Assembly: GCA_902629125.1 (NCBI GenBank)
Contig: CACOPQ010000017.1
Span: forward strand, 1 to 44,749
Origin: an uncultured Alphaproteobacteria bacterium
GTDB taxonomy: Bacteria > Pseudomonadota > Alphaproteobacteria > Thalassobaculales > Thalassobaculaceae
Direction of reading: 5' to 3'
DNA length: 44,749 nt
Shown one piece after another: positions 26,269-35,744 of this stretch (position 1 is the first letter of the stretch; the number at the start of each line of letters is the position of its first letter). The translations under genes and the position numbers were made by a program. A model generated the notes under the pieces. That model was not told the DNA's origin. It saw only the letters and a list, made by a program, of their open reading frames with translations, and did not search any database.

Positions 26269-27147
26269 TTAGTTTTCTATCAGACGATATCGAAAACCAT
26301 CAGTTGCATGACTTATAACGTGTCCCATTGTTGGAGAACTAAAATGGGCTGGGCACAATAGAGTATTGGTATCAGCAACCCTTTCCAGCATCTTCGTTCT
26401 GCTGACTGCGGACAAATGGGGGTCTTCACAAGCCCGGCTCGACCAATCAGGTCGAATAAGTTGCAGTGGATGATGAATCACATCACCACTCATCAAAGCT
26501 GTCTCTTCGCCTGATTTTAGATTAAGCATTACATGCCCTGGTGTATGACCTGGAGCAGGCTCTAGCCACATGCCATCATCAATTTGATGAGTGTCTTCTA
26601 CAATGATTGCTTGGCCAGCCTCGACAATTGGGAGGACACTATCTTCATAAACTAATGGGACAGGTACCGTCTCCCCTTTTTCGTAGCGAGCCGCCCACAA
26701 TTCAAATTCATTCCGTGAAAATATATATTTGGCGTTGGGAAATGTAGGGACCCACCTCCCATCTAGAAGCTTTGTATTCCAACCGACATGGTCAACATGA
26801 AGATGAGTACATAAAACAAAATCTACTTCCTCTGGATGCACACCGACTCTCGCTAATTCCTCAATGAATGGCGCGTTCTGCATATGCCAGCTTGGTCGTG
26901 CCGGCCTGGACTTGTGGTTGCCAACGCATGTATCAACCAAAATGGTGTGGTGTGATGTTTTAATCACATACGATTGAATGCATAAAATTACTTCGATTGT
27001 TTCGGGGTCAATATACCTCGGCATTAGCCAATCTTTATTAGCCTCCACGACTTCCTTGGTAGCGTCCGGGAAGAAACTAAATGTATCGAAAATTGGAACT
27101 TCACTCTCTATTGCCCGATGTATCTCTAATTCACCTAACTTATACAT
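26269..27147 (-). CDS. Metallo-beta-lactamase-fold hydrolase
   Basis: A 292-residue MBL-fold protein with a complete dinuclear zinc site: His115, His117, Asp119 and His120 in THLHVDHVG, His201 in APGHTPGHV, Asp222 in MSGDVIHH and His268 in CPAHFSS. The layout is like that of lactonase- or hydrolase-type MBL proteins that act on small lactones or esters; nothing proves quorum quenching. No signal peptide is seen, so it is probably cytoplasmic. It lies 53 bp after the MscS-type gene on the same strand and may be transcribed with it. Confidence 0.92.
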   Translation of the reverse strand: MYKLGELEIHRAIESEVPIFDTFSFFPDATKEVVEANKDWLMPRYIDPETIEVILCIQSYVIKTSHHTILVDTCVGNHKSRPARPSWHMQNAPFIEELARVGVHPEEVDFVLCTHLHVDHVGWNTKLLDGRWVPTFPNAKYIFSRNEFELWAARYEKGETVPVPLVYEDSVLPIVEAGQAIIVEDTHQIDDGMWLEPAPGHTPGHVMLNLKSGEETALMSGDVIHHPLQLIRPDWSSRACEDPHLSAVSRTKMLERVADTNTLLCPAHFSSPTMGHVISHATDGFRYRLIEN

Positions 27148-27200
27148 GGTGTCCCTTTCTTAATTTAAGATGCCAGGAAATGGTCTTTGCTCTTCGACAA

Positions 27201-29429
27201 TTAAGAACTCTCACCAATCACAATCTGGGCCGGTGGCGCTTTTCCATCCTTGTCCTCACCAAAATACATTGTTGTATGAGGAAATGGAATTTCGATACCC
27301 TCTTGATCAAAACGCTTTTTAACGCGTCGTAAAAATTCTCTTTTAACAGACCATTGCATTATAGGTTCAGTTTTAATTCGAGACCTGATAATCACGGCAC
27401 TATCTGCTAATTCTTGGACCCCCATTACGTGAATAGGCTCTAAGATTTTCTCTCCCCAGTTCTCATCACCCTGCAGACCTTCGCATATCTCCTGCAAAAT
27501 TTTACTAACGGCGTCAGTATCCTCTCGATAAGCTATCCCTATATCCAAAAGAGCATACGAAAAATCCTTGGTCAGATTTTCGACCGAGGTAACATCGCCA
27601 AAAGGAACTGTATGAACCGTTCCTGCAACATCGCGAAGTCGTATAGTTCTAATAGATAAGTCTTCCACTAGTCCCGTATGCCCTCCTACTGTTACGACGT
27701 CACCAACTGCAATGGTATCTTCAATAAGAATAAACAAGCCAGTTATTATATCTCTCACAAGGGCTTGAGATCCAAAGCCTATTGCAAGACCAATAACACC
27801 AGCTCCGGCCATAAGCGGGGCGATATCTACTCCTATCTCAGAGAGTATAATCAGGCCACCAAAAACTATGAGAGCTATAAATATGGCCCTTCGTAATAGA
27901 GGTAAGAGTGTACGACTACGACTACCTGCTCGCCCAAAAGAGGCACGTTCTTCGGATCTTGCAAGTATTTTCGCAATGTAACTTGATGAAAACTCCCAGG
28001 CCACAACACAAATAATGAGCACGACTAAAATTGTTCCTCCGGCGCCGAGGATTTTACCTTGGATTTCAGGGGAAAGGGCCGCAAATAAATTCACATCCCA
28101 AGCCGCAAAAATAGACAAGATTACTGCTACAGATAAGATGCCGTCTACAATCTTCCTTATAATGGGTCTGTAAAGACTGCTGCGTTCTAACAAGCCGGGA
28201 AATCGCTTATTAAGTTCTGGGTCTATCTTAAATACACGATCAATCACTCGCTTTGATCCGAGTGAAAATAACACACCAATAAAAACAACTAGAATGGTAA
28301 GCGATGTACTCTTAACAAGGAAAAGAAACCCGCTTTGCGCTCCAAAACCGAAAACACAAAAAACAAGAAAAATGTATATTAAGGCAAGTACGTGCCAAAC
28401 ATCACCGAGCCGCGACCTAATTTGATTGTTATTGGTTCCTCGTATTGATAACGCTACTGGCTCCCGATTTTGAAGGACGAGCATTGTTAACAGAAGAGCA
28501 AAGATTAGTGCAGATAGCACTTCGATTAAAATTGTCAGTTCTGGGTTCGCAGTCAAAGAAGTGATTTTCGAAAAAGTATACCCAGCAACCCCTACTAGGG
28601 ATAACCTTCTAGCCCATACATATAAATAGGCAGATGTTCTGGCAGAAACTGGTATTAGCCTCAGCTGGTCAGCATGAGGCGCGAGCAAAGCACGAGCAAT
28701 AACGCTAACTCCGGTGATAAAAGCTATTGCGTTTATTAATAATTGAGCTATCCCCACCGAAAAGGGTGATCGTGGAACAATACCAAGTATTGTATATCCT
28801 GCGACTAGGACTGCAGCCACGCTTACTGCATCCAACAAAAACCTTATCGTACCTTTGAAAATCCGCTCTTGCAGTGTGTCAACTTCTGCATCTCTTAATC
28901 TTTTGATTGTAGACGAAAATAAACTACTGAATATCCACTTCGCTACGACCGCTATGATAATAGGAAAACCAACTCCGAGAAGAGCAATTTCGAGCCAGAA
29001 CGTCCTATTTTTTTCGTGGCCGAACTGTCTAAACAACCAATCTGGAAATTTAACTATCTTAGAAAGATTATCACCAATGGATGCAACAGCTTTCAAGAAT
29101 CTATCCGTTTGATTTTGCACCTCGTCTAAAAAGTGCCAAGTGGCCGGAGCTTTTGTTACATTTCCGTCAATTTTCACTTTTCTGTTTAGAGTTGCTGCCC
29201 GGTCATTGCCCTCTTCCAAGTACTTTTTGATTTCCTCTAATTTTCTCAGGAAGTTTTTCCGTTTTTCTTCGTCGTCTATTGTTTCAATTATAGTATTCAG
29301 CGTCGCTAGATCTTTAGTTTTATTTCGCACCTGATCACTTGCAAAAGCACTAGATGAACAAAACGCAAGTACGAATAAAACGAAAAACACACACCAATGA
29401 GCTCTATTGTTTGTTATCTTCGACACCAT
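27201..29429 (-). CDS. MscS-family mechanosensitive channel with large N-terminal extension
   Basis: A 742-residue multi-spanning MscS-type channel. A signal peptide (hydrophobic FFVLFVLAF, likely cut after AFA, residue 30) leads a charged, helical periplasmic stretch (about 31-110, KDLATLNTIIETIDDEEKRK). Several membrane segments follow. The pore helix is Gly/Ala-rich (LMAGAGVIGLAIGFGSQALV, about 540-560), followed by the MscS beta-domain hallmark GLFILIEDTIAVGDVVTVGG and GLVEDLSIRTIRLRDVAGTV. It is longer than MscS (286) and smaller than MscK/MscM (about 1100), similar to YbdG/YnaI-plus types. It would protect against osmotic downshock. It ends 53 bp before the MBL-fold gene and is 88 bp from the GMC pair. 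Confidence 0.93.
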   Translation of the reverse strand: MVSKITNNRAHWCVFFVLFVLAFCSSSAFASDQVRNKTKDLATLNTIIETIDDEEKRKNFLRKLEEIKKYLEEGNDRAATLNRKVKIDGNVTKAPATWHFLDEVQNQTDRFLKAVASIGDNLSKIVKFPDWLFRQFGHEKNRTFWLEIALLGVGFPIIIAVVAKWIFSSLFSSTIKRLRDAEVDTLQERIFKGTIRFLLDAVSVAAVLVAGYTILGIVPRSPFSVGIAQLLINAIAFITGVSVIARALLAPHADQLRLIPVSARTSAYLYVWARRLSLVGVAGYTFSKITSLTANPELTILIEVLSALIFALLLTMLVLQNREPVALSIRGTNNNQIRSRLGDVWHVLALIYIFLVFCVFGFGAQSGFLFLVKSTSLTILVVFIGVLFSLGSKRVIDRVFKIDPELNKRFPGLLERSSLYRPIIRKIVDGILSVAVILSIFAAWDVNLFAALSPEIQGKILGAGGTILVVLIICVVAWEFSSSYIAKILARSEERASFGRAGSRSRTLLPLLRRAIFIALIVFGGLIILSEIGVDIAPLMAGAGVIGLAIGFGSQALVRDIITGLFILIEDTIAVGDVVTVGGHTGLVEDLSIRTIRLRDVAGTVHTVPFGDVTSVENLTKDFSYALLDIGIAYREDTDAVSKILQEICEGLQGDENWGEKILEPIHVMGVQELADSAVIIRSRIKTEPIMQWSVKREFLRRVKKRFDQEGIEIPFPHTTMYFGEDKDGKAPPAQIVIGESS

Positions 29430-29517
29430 AGATATCTTTCCCTATGCGCAACTTTTATTGCCAAATCAGGCTTTTAGTATTCTTCATTTTACTTTAACTA
29501 TATACGCAAGTTGACCA

Positions 29518-31158
29518 TCACTGGGCTAACATAATAGGCTCGGGAGGAGTTTTTCCTAAAATCAAGTCAGCTCCTTTTTCCGCTATCATCATAGTACCAG
29601 CATTAAGATTAGCAGAAAGCATAGAAGGCATTATCGATGCGTCTATAACTCTTAATGATTCAATGCCTCGAACCTTTAGTGTATCATCAACCACAGCCGT
29701 GGGATCACTGGCTGGCCCCATTCGACACGTCCCCATAACGTGATAAGTCGTACTCCCCCAATGCCTCGCCGCATCTAAAAGTTCGTCGTCTGACTGTATC
29801 TCTGCGCCAGGATATTCTTCGCCATCAAAAAAAGGTTTTAGCGCGTTCGATTGCATAAGTTCCCGGGATAGCTTCATTGCTGCTACCGTGACTTTTCTGT
29901 CTACCTCCTCCGATAAGTAATTTGGTTGTATCAGTGGTTGTTCTATTGGGTCAGCTGAACGGGCTCGCACCCATCCTTTACTTTCGGGTCGATGTTGCCA
30001 AGCTGCCACCGTAAACCCAGGATGATCAGCCAAAAGCCCGTGATTTCCAAGCTTGTAACTCGCAGGAGCAAAAACAAATTGCAAATCATTCGTTTTCAAA
30101 TCTGGATTTGAGTGCCAGAACCCATAGACCATTGAAGGACTCAAATTGAGAATGCTTTTACCGCCAAGGAAGTACTTCACTACCTCCCCGACCATGGCCA
30201 AACCCTTTGATTGTTCGTTAATTGTACTTATGTTTTTTACGCGTCCGCAAAAGCGTGGGGCGTAGTGATCACGCAGATTCTCACCTACGCCGCTTAGTTC
30301 GTGAATGACTTCCACACCGATCGATTTCAATAACTCTGAAGAACCTACCCCTGATAGTTGTAACAAGTGAGGAGAATTAATTGCACCGGCCGATATTATA
30401 ACTTCTCTGTTAGCTGAAATATAATTTTTGTTACTCTGATTTCCTTTTCCTTTAATTTTAACGCCAAGAGCTTTTTTATTCTCCAAAACTACCCTACAGA
30501 CCAACGCATTTGTTTTAATTTCTAAGTTCGGCCTTGATTTTGCCGGGTTTAAAAAGGCTCTAGCCGTACTCACTCTCCTTCTTTTGTATGTTGTTCTTTG
30601 AACGTAGGATATTCCTTCTTGAACAGCCCCGTTGTAGTCGGTGTTAATTGGAATACCCAGCTCTCCAGCACCTGCGATGAACGCATCGCAAAGGGGGTGT
30701 TGATAATTGAGGTCAGTTACCTGCAATCCCCCCTCTCTACCGCGAAAAGTATTATCTCCATAACCAATCCTCTGTTCACATCGTTTAAAATATGGCAGTA
30801 CATCAAAGTACCCCCAACCAGTATTGCCTTTTTGAGCCCAGCTGTCGTAGTCCATCCGCTGCCCACGATTGTATATGTGACCGTTAATAGAACTCGATCC
30901 CCCTAAGGTTTTCCCCCTTGGTACATCTATCGACCGATTAGCGGTCCAATAACTAGGCTCAGCTTTATACATCCAGTTAACTTTTGGATTGTATAAAGTC
31001 TTTATGAAGCCCGCTGGAATGTGAATAAAAGGATTATAATCCGAAGGACCGGCTTCTATTAAACAAATACTATATTTCCCACTTTCGCTTAGCCTATTTG
31101 CAAGAATACAACCTGCAGAACCCGCACCAATTATTATGTAATCAAAATTTTCTGGCAT
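29518..31158 (-). CDS. GMC-family oxidoreductase (choline dehydrogenase-like), copy 2
   Basis: A 546-residue FAD-dependent glucose-methanol-choline oxidoreductase. The FAD site is FDYIIIGAGSAGCILANRLS at the N-terminus; the GMC signatures are PRGKTLGGSSSINGHIYNRG and GAINSPHLLQLSGVG. The catalytic His is in YHVMGTCRMG and the partner Asn in SANLNAGTMM. It would oxidise an alcohol, polyol or similar. I chose the ATG at 31158, which aligns with the start of its tandem paralogue, over a TTG five codons upstream that overlaps the paralogue's stop. The two are strongly similar along the whole length, which implies duplication. The substrate is unknown. Confidence 0.93.
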   Translation of the reverse strand: MPENFDYIIIGAGSAGCILANRLSESGKYSICLIEAGPSDYNPFIHIPAGFIKTLYNPKVNWMYKAEPSYWTANRSIDVPRGKTLGGSSSINGHIYNRGQRMDYDSWAQKGNTGWGYFDVLPYFKRCEQRIGYGDNTFRGREGGLQVTDLNYQHPLCDAFIAGAGELGIPINTDYNGAVQEGISYVQRTTYKRRRVSTARAFLNPAKSRPNLEIKTNALVCRVVLENKKALGVKIKGKGNQSNKNYISANREVIISAGAINSPHLLQLSGVGSSELLKSIGVEVIHELSGVGENLRDHYAPRFCGRVKNISTINEQSKGLAMVGEVVKYFLGGKSILNLSPSMVYGFWHSNPDLKTNDLQFVFAPASYKLGNHGLLADHPGFTVAAWQHRPESKGWVRARSADPIEQPLIQPNYLSEEVDRKVTVAAMKLSRELMQSNALKPFFDGEEYPGAEIQSDDELLDAARHWGSTTYHVMGTCRMGPASDPTAVVDDTLKVRGIESLRVIDASIMPSMLSANLNAGTMMIAEKGADLILGKTPPEPIMLAQ

Positions 31159-31169
31159 AACGGTCGTTT

Positions 31170-32807
31170 TCAATCGTTTATAACTATTGGCTCGAGTGGC
31201 GTTTTTCCTAAAATTAAATCAGAACCTTTTTCAGCAATCATCATAACCGCCGCATTAAGGTTTGCAGATAACATATTGGGCATTATAGAAGCGTCAATTA
31301 CTCTTAACCCCTCTATACCTCTTACGCATAGTTTATCATCGACTACCGCAGATGTATCAGATGCCGGCCCCATGCGGCATGTTCCCATGACGTGGAAAGT
31401 AGTTGTCCCACGCTCTTTAGCAACCTGAAGCAATTCATCATCGGACTGCACCTTTTCACCTGGATATTGCTCATAATCAAAATAGGGCTTTAATGCATCC
31501 GTCCTCATCAATCTTCGCGCTAACTTCATCCCGGCAAGCAATACCGTTCTGTCGCTCTCCTCTTTCAGGTAATTTGGCTGTATTTTCGGTGCGTCGAAGG
31601 GGTTTGATGTCCGTGCCCTGACGTACCCCCTGCTATCCGGTCGTTGTTGCCATGACGCTATGGTAAATCCAGGTTGGTCATCAAGCTCCGATTGTACACC
31701 TTCCTTATAACTAGCTGGCGTAAAAGTAAGCTGTAAGTCTTTATTCCTAACATTCTCGTCCGAGTGCCAAAAACAATAGACAAGAGTAGGGCTCAGGTTC
31801 ACAATACTGTTTCTACCAAGAAAGTATTTAGCAACCTCCCACCATAGCCTAGAGCCCCGCGCCTTCTCATTGATCGTATCGATGTTTTTCACTCGCGCTG
31901 TAAAGCGCGGTGCATAATGATCTCTTAAATTTTCTCCCACTCCTGGCAAATCATGCACCACCGGAATTTCAAGATCGTTAAGCAAACTTGCTGGTCCAAT
32001 CCCTGACAACTGCAGTACTTGAGGCGAATTTATTGCTCCTCCTGATAAAATGATTTCTTTCGTCGCGCTGATACGTTGAGTTTGGCCACTAATATCTCCT
32101 CGTTTTAACTCAACACCAATAGCTTGTCGTGCCTCAAATAAAATTCGAGTAACATGGGCGTTGGTGTATACTGTTAGATTTTTTCTGGATTTAGCGGGAT
32201 TCAAAAAAGCTCTAGCTGAGCTGACACGACGCCTCTTGTATGTGGTACGTTGCACATAAGAGACACCCTCCTGATTAGCCCCGTTGTAATCAGTGTTTGT
32301 TGGAATCCCAATAGAATTTGCCCCTTTTATAAAAGCGTCACAAAGGGGATGACGCCATTCAAGGTCAGTGATTTTTAGATTTCCACTCCTACCTCTATAA
32401 AGCTGGTCACCCTCACCTATCTTTTCTTCACAGCGTTTAAAATAAGGTAATACGTCCGAATACCCCCAACCCGAATTCCCCAATTGAGCCCAACTATCGA
32501 AGTCCATGCTCTGACCTCGATTATATACATGTCCATTTATGGAACTTGAGCCTCCAAGTGTTTTGCCTCGCGGCACTGCCACCACTCTGCCACCAGTCCA
32601 CTCACTCGGTGTTGCCTCGTAGAGCCAATTTATTTTTGGGTTCACTAAAGTTTTCATAAAACCCGCCGGGATATGAATAAATGGATCCCAATCCGACGGC
32701 CCTGCCTCTAAAACGCAAACGCTAAATCTACCATCAGCAGTCAACCGATTGGCTAACACACATCCAGCAGATCCAGCCCCTATGATAATGTAATCAAACT
32801 GTTCCAT
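31170..32807 (-). CDS. GMC-family oxidoreductase (choline dehydrogenase-like), copy 1
   Basis: A 545-residue GMC oxidoreductase, close paralogue of the gene just downstream. FDYIIIGAGSAGCVLANRL, PRGKTLGGSSSINGHVYNRG, GAINSPQVLQLSGIG and FHVMGTCRMGPASDTSAVVD mark the FAD-binding and catalytic parts. I start at ATG 32807 (MEQFDYIIIG); a TTG 18 codons upstream would add residues not seen in relatives. It is the first gene of the pair and divergent from the ThDP-enzyme gene, with which it may share regulation. The alcohol or polyol substrate is unknown, and the pair may have split specificity after duplication. Confidence 0.93.
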   Translation of the reverse strand: MEQFDYIIIGAGSAGCVLANRLTADGRFSVCVLEAGPSDWDPFIHIPAGFMKTLVNPKINWLYEATPSEWTGGRVVAVPRGKTLGGSSSINGHVYNRGQSMDFDSWAQLGNSGWGYSDVLPYFKRCEEKIGEGDQLYRGRSGNLKITDLEWRHPLCDAFIKGANSIGIPTNTDYNGANQEGVSYVQRTTYKRRRVSSARAFLNPAKSRKNLTVYTNAHVTRILFEARQAIGVELKRGDISGQTQRISATKEIILSGGAINSPQVLQLSGIGPASLLNDLEIPVVHDLPGVGENLRDHYAPRFTARVKNIDTINEKARGSRLWWEVAKYFLGRNSIVNLSPTLVYCFWHSDENVRNKDLQLTFTPASYKEGVQSELDDQPGFTIASWQQRPDSRGYVRARTSNPFDAPKIQPNYLKEESDRTVLLAGMKLARRLMRTDALKPYFDYEQYPGEKVQSDDELLQVAKERGTTTFHVMGTCRMGPASDTSAVVDDKLCVRGIEGLRVIDASIMPNMLSANLNAAVMMIAEKGSDLILGKTPLEPIVIND

Positions 32808-33016
32808 TCCGTATTTAAATCCGAATTTATTGCCGCCAATTTCTAAGGACTTTAACTTCAATATTACCTAATGTTAAACGAGCACCTTCATAAATATTTA
32901 GTATAACCAATCCCAGGGTTTTGATAAATGTTATTCCGTGTAGATTTCTATTCACCATCGTATTATTTAGTACGAGCACACTGACCAAACACCGAAGAAA
33001 AACGAAGGAATTTTAA

Positions 33017-34663
33017 ATGGAAGCCGGCGCAGCTCTAGTCGAGGCCATAACAGACGCAGGAATAGATGTAGCTTTCACCGTCCCTGGTGAAAGCTTTCTA
33101 CCGGCTTTGGAAGCGATGAGGACAAATAAAGATAAAATACGGGTTATCTCCGTAAGACAAGAGGGGGGTGGATCACTTGCGGCTCACGGATTTGGCCAAC
33201 TTACTGGCAGACCTGCTGCGGTGTTTGTAAGCCGCGGCCCTGGGGCTACAAATGCTTCAATTGGACTACATGCGGCTTATCAAGACTCGATCCCTTTAGT
33301 AATGTTTGTAGGGCATGTGAGAAGCCATATGATAGGACGAGAAGCATTTCAAGAAATCGACCATCGTACGACATTCCAATCCATGTCCAAAGCCGTCTTT
33401 GTACCATCAACTCCTAACGAGATGGTTGCAATGGCGAGAGAAGCCGTTGACCTTTCTATGAACAAAAGGCCAGGCCCAGTAGTTGTCGTGATGCCGCGAG
33501 ATTTCGGTGACGCAAAAGTTGACCGCAGTGAAAATAATAAAAGTCAGAATTTGGAGCCAGAACTTAGTAAAGAAATCCAAAATCAGTGCAATCAGCTTGC
33601 AGACGTCCTGAAAAAATCAAAAACCCCACTCATTATCGCGGGCGAATTGGCTCGCCAAAAAGAAAACAGGAATGCTTTAAAAGAATTTGCACACAAACTT
33701 GGAGCACCAGTGTTGGCAGCTTATCGATGCCAGGATGTCGTCGATAATGACGATAAACATTATGCTGGACATCTAGAAATCAATCACGTCAGATATCAAG
33801 AACAGCTAGTCAAAGATGCTGATTTCATAGTCGTGGCTGGGAGCCGGCTCGACGGCATAACGAGCCGAGAAGAAACAATAATAAATGGTGATGCTTGGGC
33901 GCACATTTATAACGACGAAACGGTTCTTGGACGGTTTGATGCCGGGTTTAAGTTACAAGGTAGCGTCTCATCTGTCCTTTGCTGCCTGACAGACAAGCTA
34001 AATGAAATTAGACAAGATAGCTTGGCGTGGAGAGATCAAGCACATAAATCGTTCAACGATTTTTCAGCCCCTGGTTCCTATCCCATTTTCGGAAATGTTG
34101 ACATGTCAAAGATTGCTCATCAAGCACGAAAACTTCTCCCAGATAATGCTATCATCATAACGGATGGAGGCAGCTACGCGCGTTGGATACATCGATTTTT
34201 TAGATTTAAAGCTCCTCTTACACAAGGGGGATCCGCAAGCGGGGCTATGGGAGCAGCTGTACCAGGATCAATCGGGGCATTCCTTGCAACTAATGATAAA
34301 AGACCTGTAATAGCTTTTTGCGGTGATGGTGGGTTCATGATGACTGGTCAAGAACTATCAACTGCGGTTCGGGAAAACATTCCAGTAAAAATTATCGTTT
34401 GTGATAATAATGTGCATGGATCAATTATCAAAGGTCAGCTGGACAAATATGGAGCTGCTAACGCCTTCGCCACGGTCATGGAAAGCCCAGATTTTGCCAA
34501 AATTGCGGAAGGGTATGGTGCGGCTGCATGGAAAGTCGAGGATACCGAAACTTGGTCTAATGCCTTTACACAAGCACTAGAACATGATGGACCAGCTCTT
34601 ATACATATAAAGTTTGATCCGAAAGATATAGCTCCATATGGCAATGAAAAAGATGCAGTTTAG
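33017..34663 (+). CDS. Thiamine diphosphate-dependent enzyme (acetolactate synthase large subunit-like)
   Basis: A 548-residue ThDP enzyme of the AHAS/pyruvate oxidase superfamily. The catalytic Glu49 is in SVRQEGGGSLAAHG. The N-terminal Pyr domain has VFVSRGPGATNASIG and VGHVRSHMIGREAFQEID. The ThDP/Mg motif is GDG (436-438) with NN at 464-465 in FCGDGGFMMTGQELS and IVCDNN. It is unlikely to be true IlvB: no small subunit follows, and similar orphan enzymes are 2-oxo-acid decarboxylases or sulfoacetaldehyde-type lyases. AAGGA lies about eight bases before the ATG. Divergent from the GMC pair, which may feed it an aldehyde or keto acid, though this is only inferred. Confidence 0.9.
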   Translation: MEAGAALVEAITDAGIDVAFTVPGESFLPALEAMRTNKDKIRVISVRQEGGGSLAAHGFGQLTGRPAAVFVSRGPGATNASIGLHAAYQDSIPLVMFVGHVRSHMIGREAFQEIDHRTTFQSMSKAVFVPSTPNEMVAMAREAVDLSMNKRPGPVVVVMPRDFGDAKVDRSENNKSQNLEPELSKEIQNQCNQLADVLKKSKTPLIIAGELARQKENRNALKEFAHKLGAPVLAAYRCQDVVDNDDKHYAGHLEINHVRYQEQLVKDADFIVVAGSRLDGITSREETIINGDAWAHIYNDETVLGRFDAGFKLQGSVSSVLCCLTDKLNEIRQDSLAWRDQAHKSFNDFSAPGSYPIFGNVDMSKIAHQARKLLPDNAIIITDGGSYARWIHRFFRFKAPLTQGGSASGAMGAAVPGSIGAFLATNDKRPVIAFCGDGGFMMTGQELSTAVRENIPVKIIVCDNNVHGSIIKGQLDKYGAANAFATVMESPDFAKIAEGYGAAAWKVEDTETWSNAFTQALEHDGPALIHIKFDPKDIAPYGNEKDAV

Positions 34664-34750
34664 GCACAATGCCTCCCACTACCAGTAACTTGTAAAAATT
34701 TTATATGGGCTAATCTACCCCCCCCCCTCAGCACAGGCTAAGAAGAATCT
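34664..34750. other. Convergent intergenic gap with a ten-cytosine tract
   Basis: The short gap between the ThDP-enzyme gene and the convergent hydrolase gene contains C10 at 34718-34727. Such tracts slip in replication and are a common sequencing weak point; lying outside genes, it need not affect any protein. No terminator hairpin was evident. Confidence 0.5.
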
Positions 34751-35596
34751 CTATTTAGTTAAAAATTCAAGGATGCAATCGGTTTGAACTGGTACATTAA
34801 GTGCAGGAGCGTGACCACAGCCTTTGCACTCAACTAACTCACATTTAGGCCCTCTTGTCGTCATCGCTTCTGCCATTTCTCTTGAAAGTAAGTCGGAGTA
34901 CTCTCCTCTTAATAAGAGTGTATCCGAGATTATTGCGTCGTAATAATCCCAAATAAGCCAGTCATTTTTGTGAACGACAAACTGATTGACAATTTTTGGA
35001 TCGTAATGTGTAGTAATATTTCCATTCGATACCCTGCGAGCGGAATATTCTGTAAATTTTCGCCACTCATCACCTGGAATGTACCCAAAGGGGGCATATA
35101 TTACCCGTAAATAGCGTTCAAGTTCTGTTATTGTTTTAAATTCGGGAGGCGACCCAACATATTTAACTATTCTATCCATTGCTTCTTGTGGCATCTCGGG
35201 ACCAATATCGTTTATTACTAGATGACTTATACGATCCCTAAAAATTGATCCCGCTAACCAGATACCGAAAGCACCCCCCATCGAAGTACCTATCCAAGCA
35301 AGCTGGGAAATGCCCAATTTATTACAAAAATCATTAACTATTTGCCCATAAACATCGAAGCAATAATCGGCGTCACCATTCGTCGACCAGCTACTTAGCC
35401 CCCTACCGATTGTGTCTGGAGCGATGATGCGAAATTTACTAGACAGTTCACGCGCCAACACATCGAAGTCATGTCCTACGCGAGCTAACCCGTGCCATGC
35501 TATAACGGGGGGCAAACTTGGCGATCCCCACTCCAAATAATGAATTTCCCATCCAGCACACTCAACGTATTTAGAAATTGGAGATAGATCGCTCAT
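34751..35596 (-). CDS. Alpha/beta-fold hydrolase
   Basis: A 281-residue alpha/beta hydrolase. The triad is Ser105 in WIGTSMGG, an acid in RGEYSDLLS (Asp235), and His262 in GCGHAPALN. VIAWHGLARVGHDFDVLA and IAPDTIGRGLSSW are the usual oxyanion and strand-turn segments. Elbow, THYDP segment and layout resemble the hydrolase at 10045-10923, and the two are probably paralogues. It is probably cytoplasmic. The substrate is unknown. It diverges from the MlaF-like ATPase gene across 148 bp. Confidence 0.9.
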   Translation of the reverse strand: MSDLSPISKYVECAGWEIHYLEWGSPSLPPVIAWHGLARVGHDFDVLARELSSKFRIIAPDTIGRGLSSWSTNGDADYCFDVYGQIVNDFCNKLGISQLAWIGTSMGGAFGIWLAGSIFRDRISHLVINDIGPEMPQEAMDRIVKYVGSPPEFKTITELERYLRVIYAPFGYIPGDEWRKFTEYSARRVSNGNITTHYDPKIVNQFVVHKNDWLIWDYYDAIISDTLLLRGEYSDLLSREMAEAMTTRGPKCELVECKGCGHAPALNVPVQTDCILEFLTK

Positions 35597-35744
35597 TGAA
35601 TTACCCCTATTATTCTATTAAAAAAAGAAGAGTCAAAACTAAGCGGTTACAATGAGTAATACAAATATATTTATTCTCAGGTTAATAACGAATATCTGCC
35701 ACTAATAGCTAATATCTTGGTTAAATTTTTCTAGGCTAAAACAA

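Noticed and set aside
33017-34663. Calling the ThDP enzyme ilvB
   Set aside because: No regulatory small subunit (ilvN) or other branched-chain biosynthesis genes follow, and the neighbours are GMC oxidoreductases and a hydrolase.
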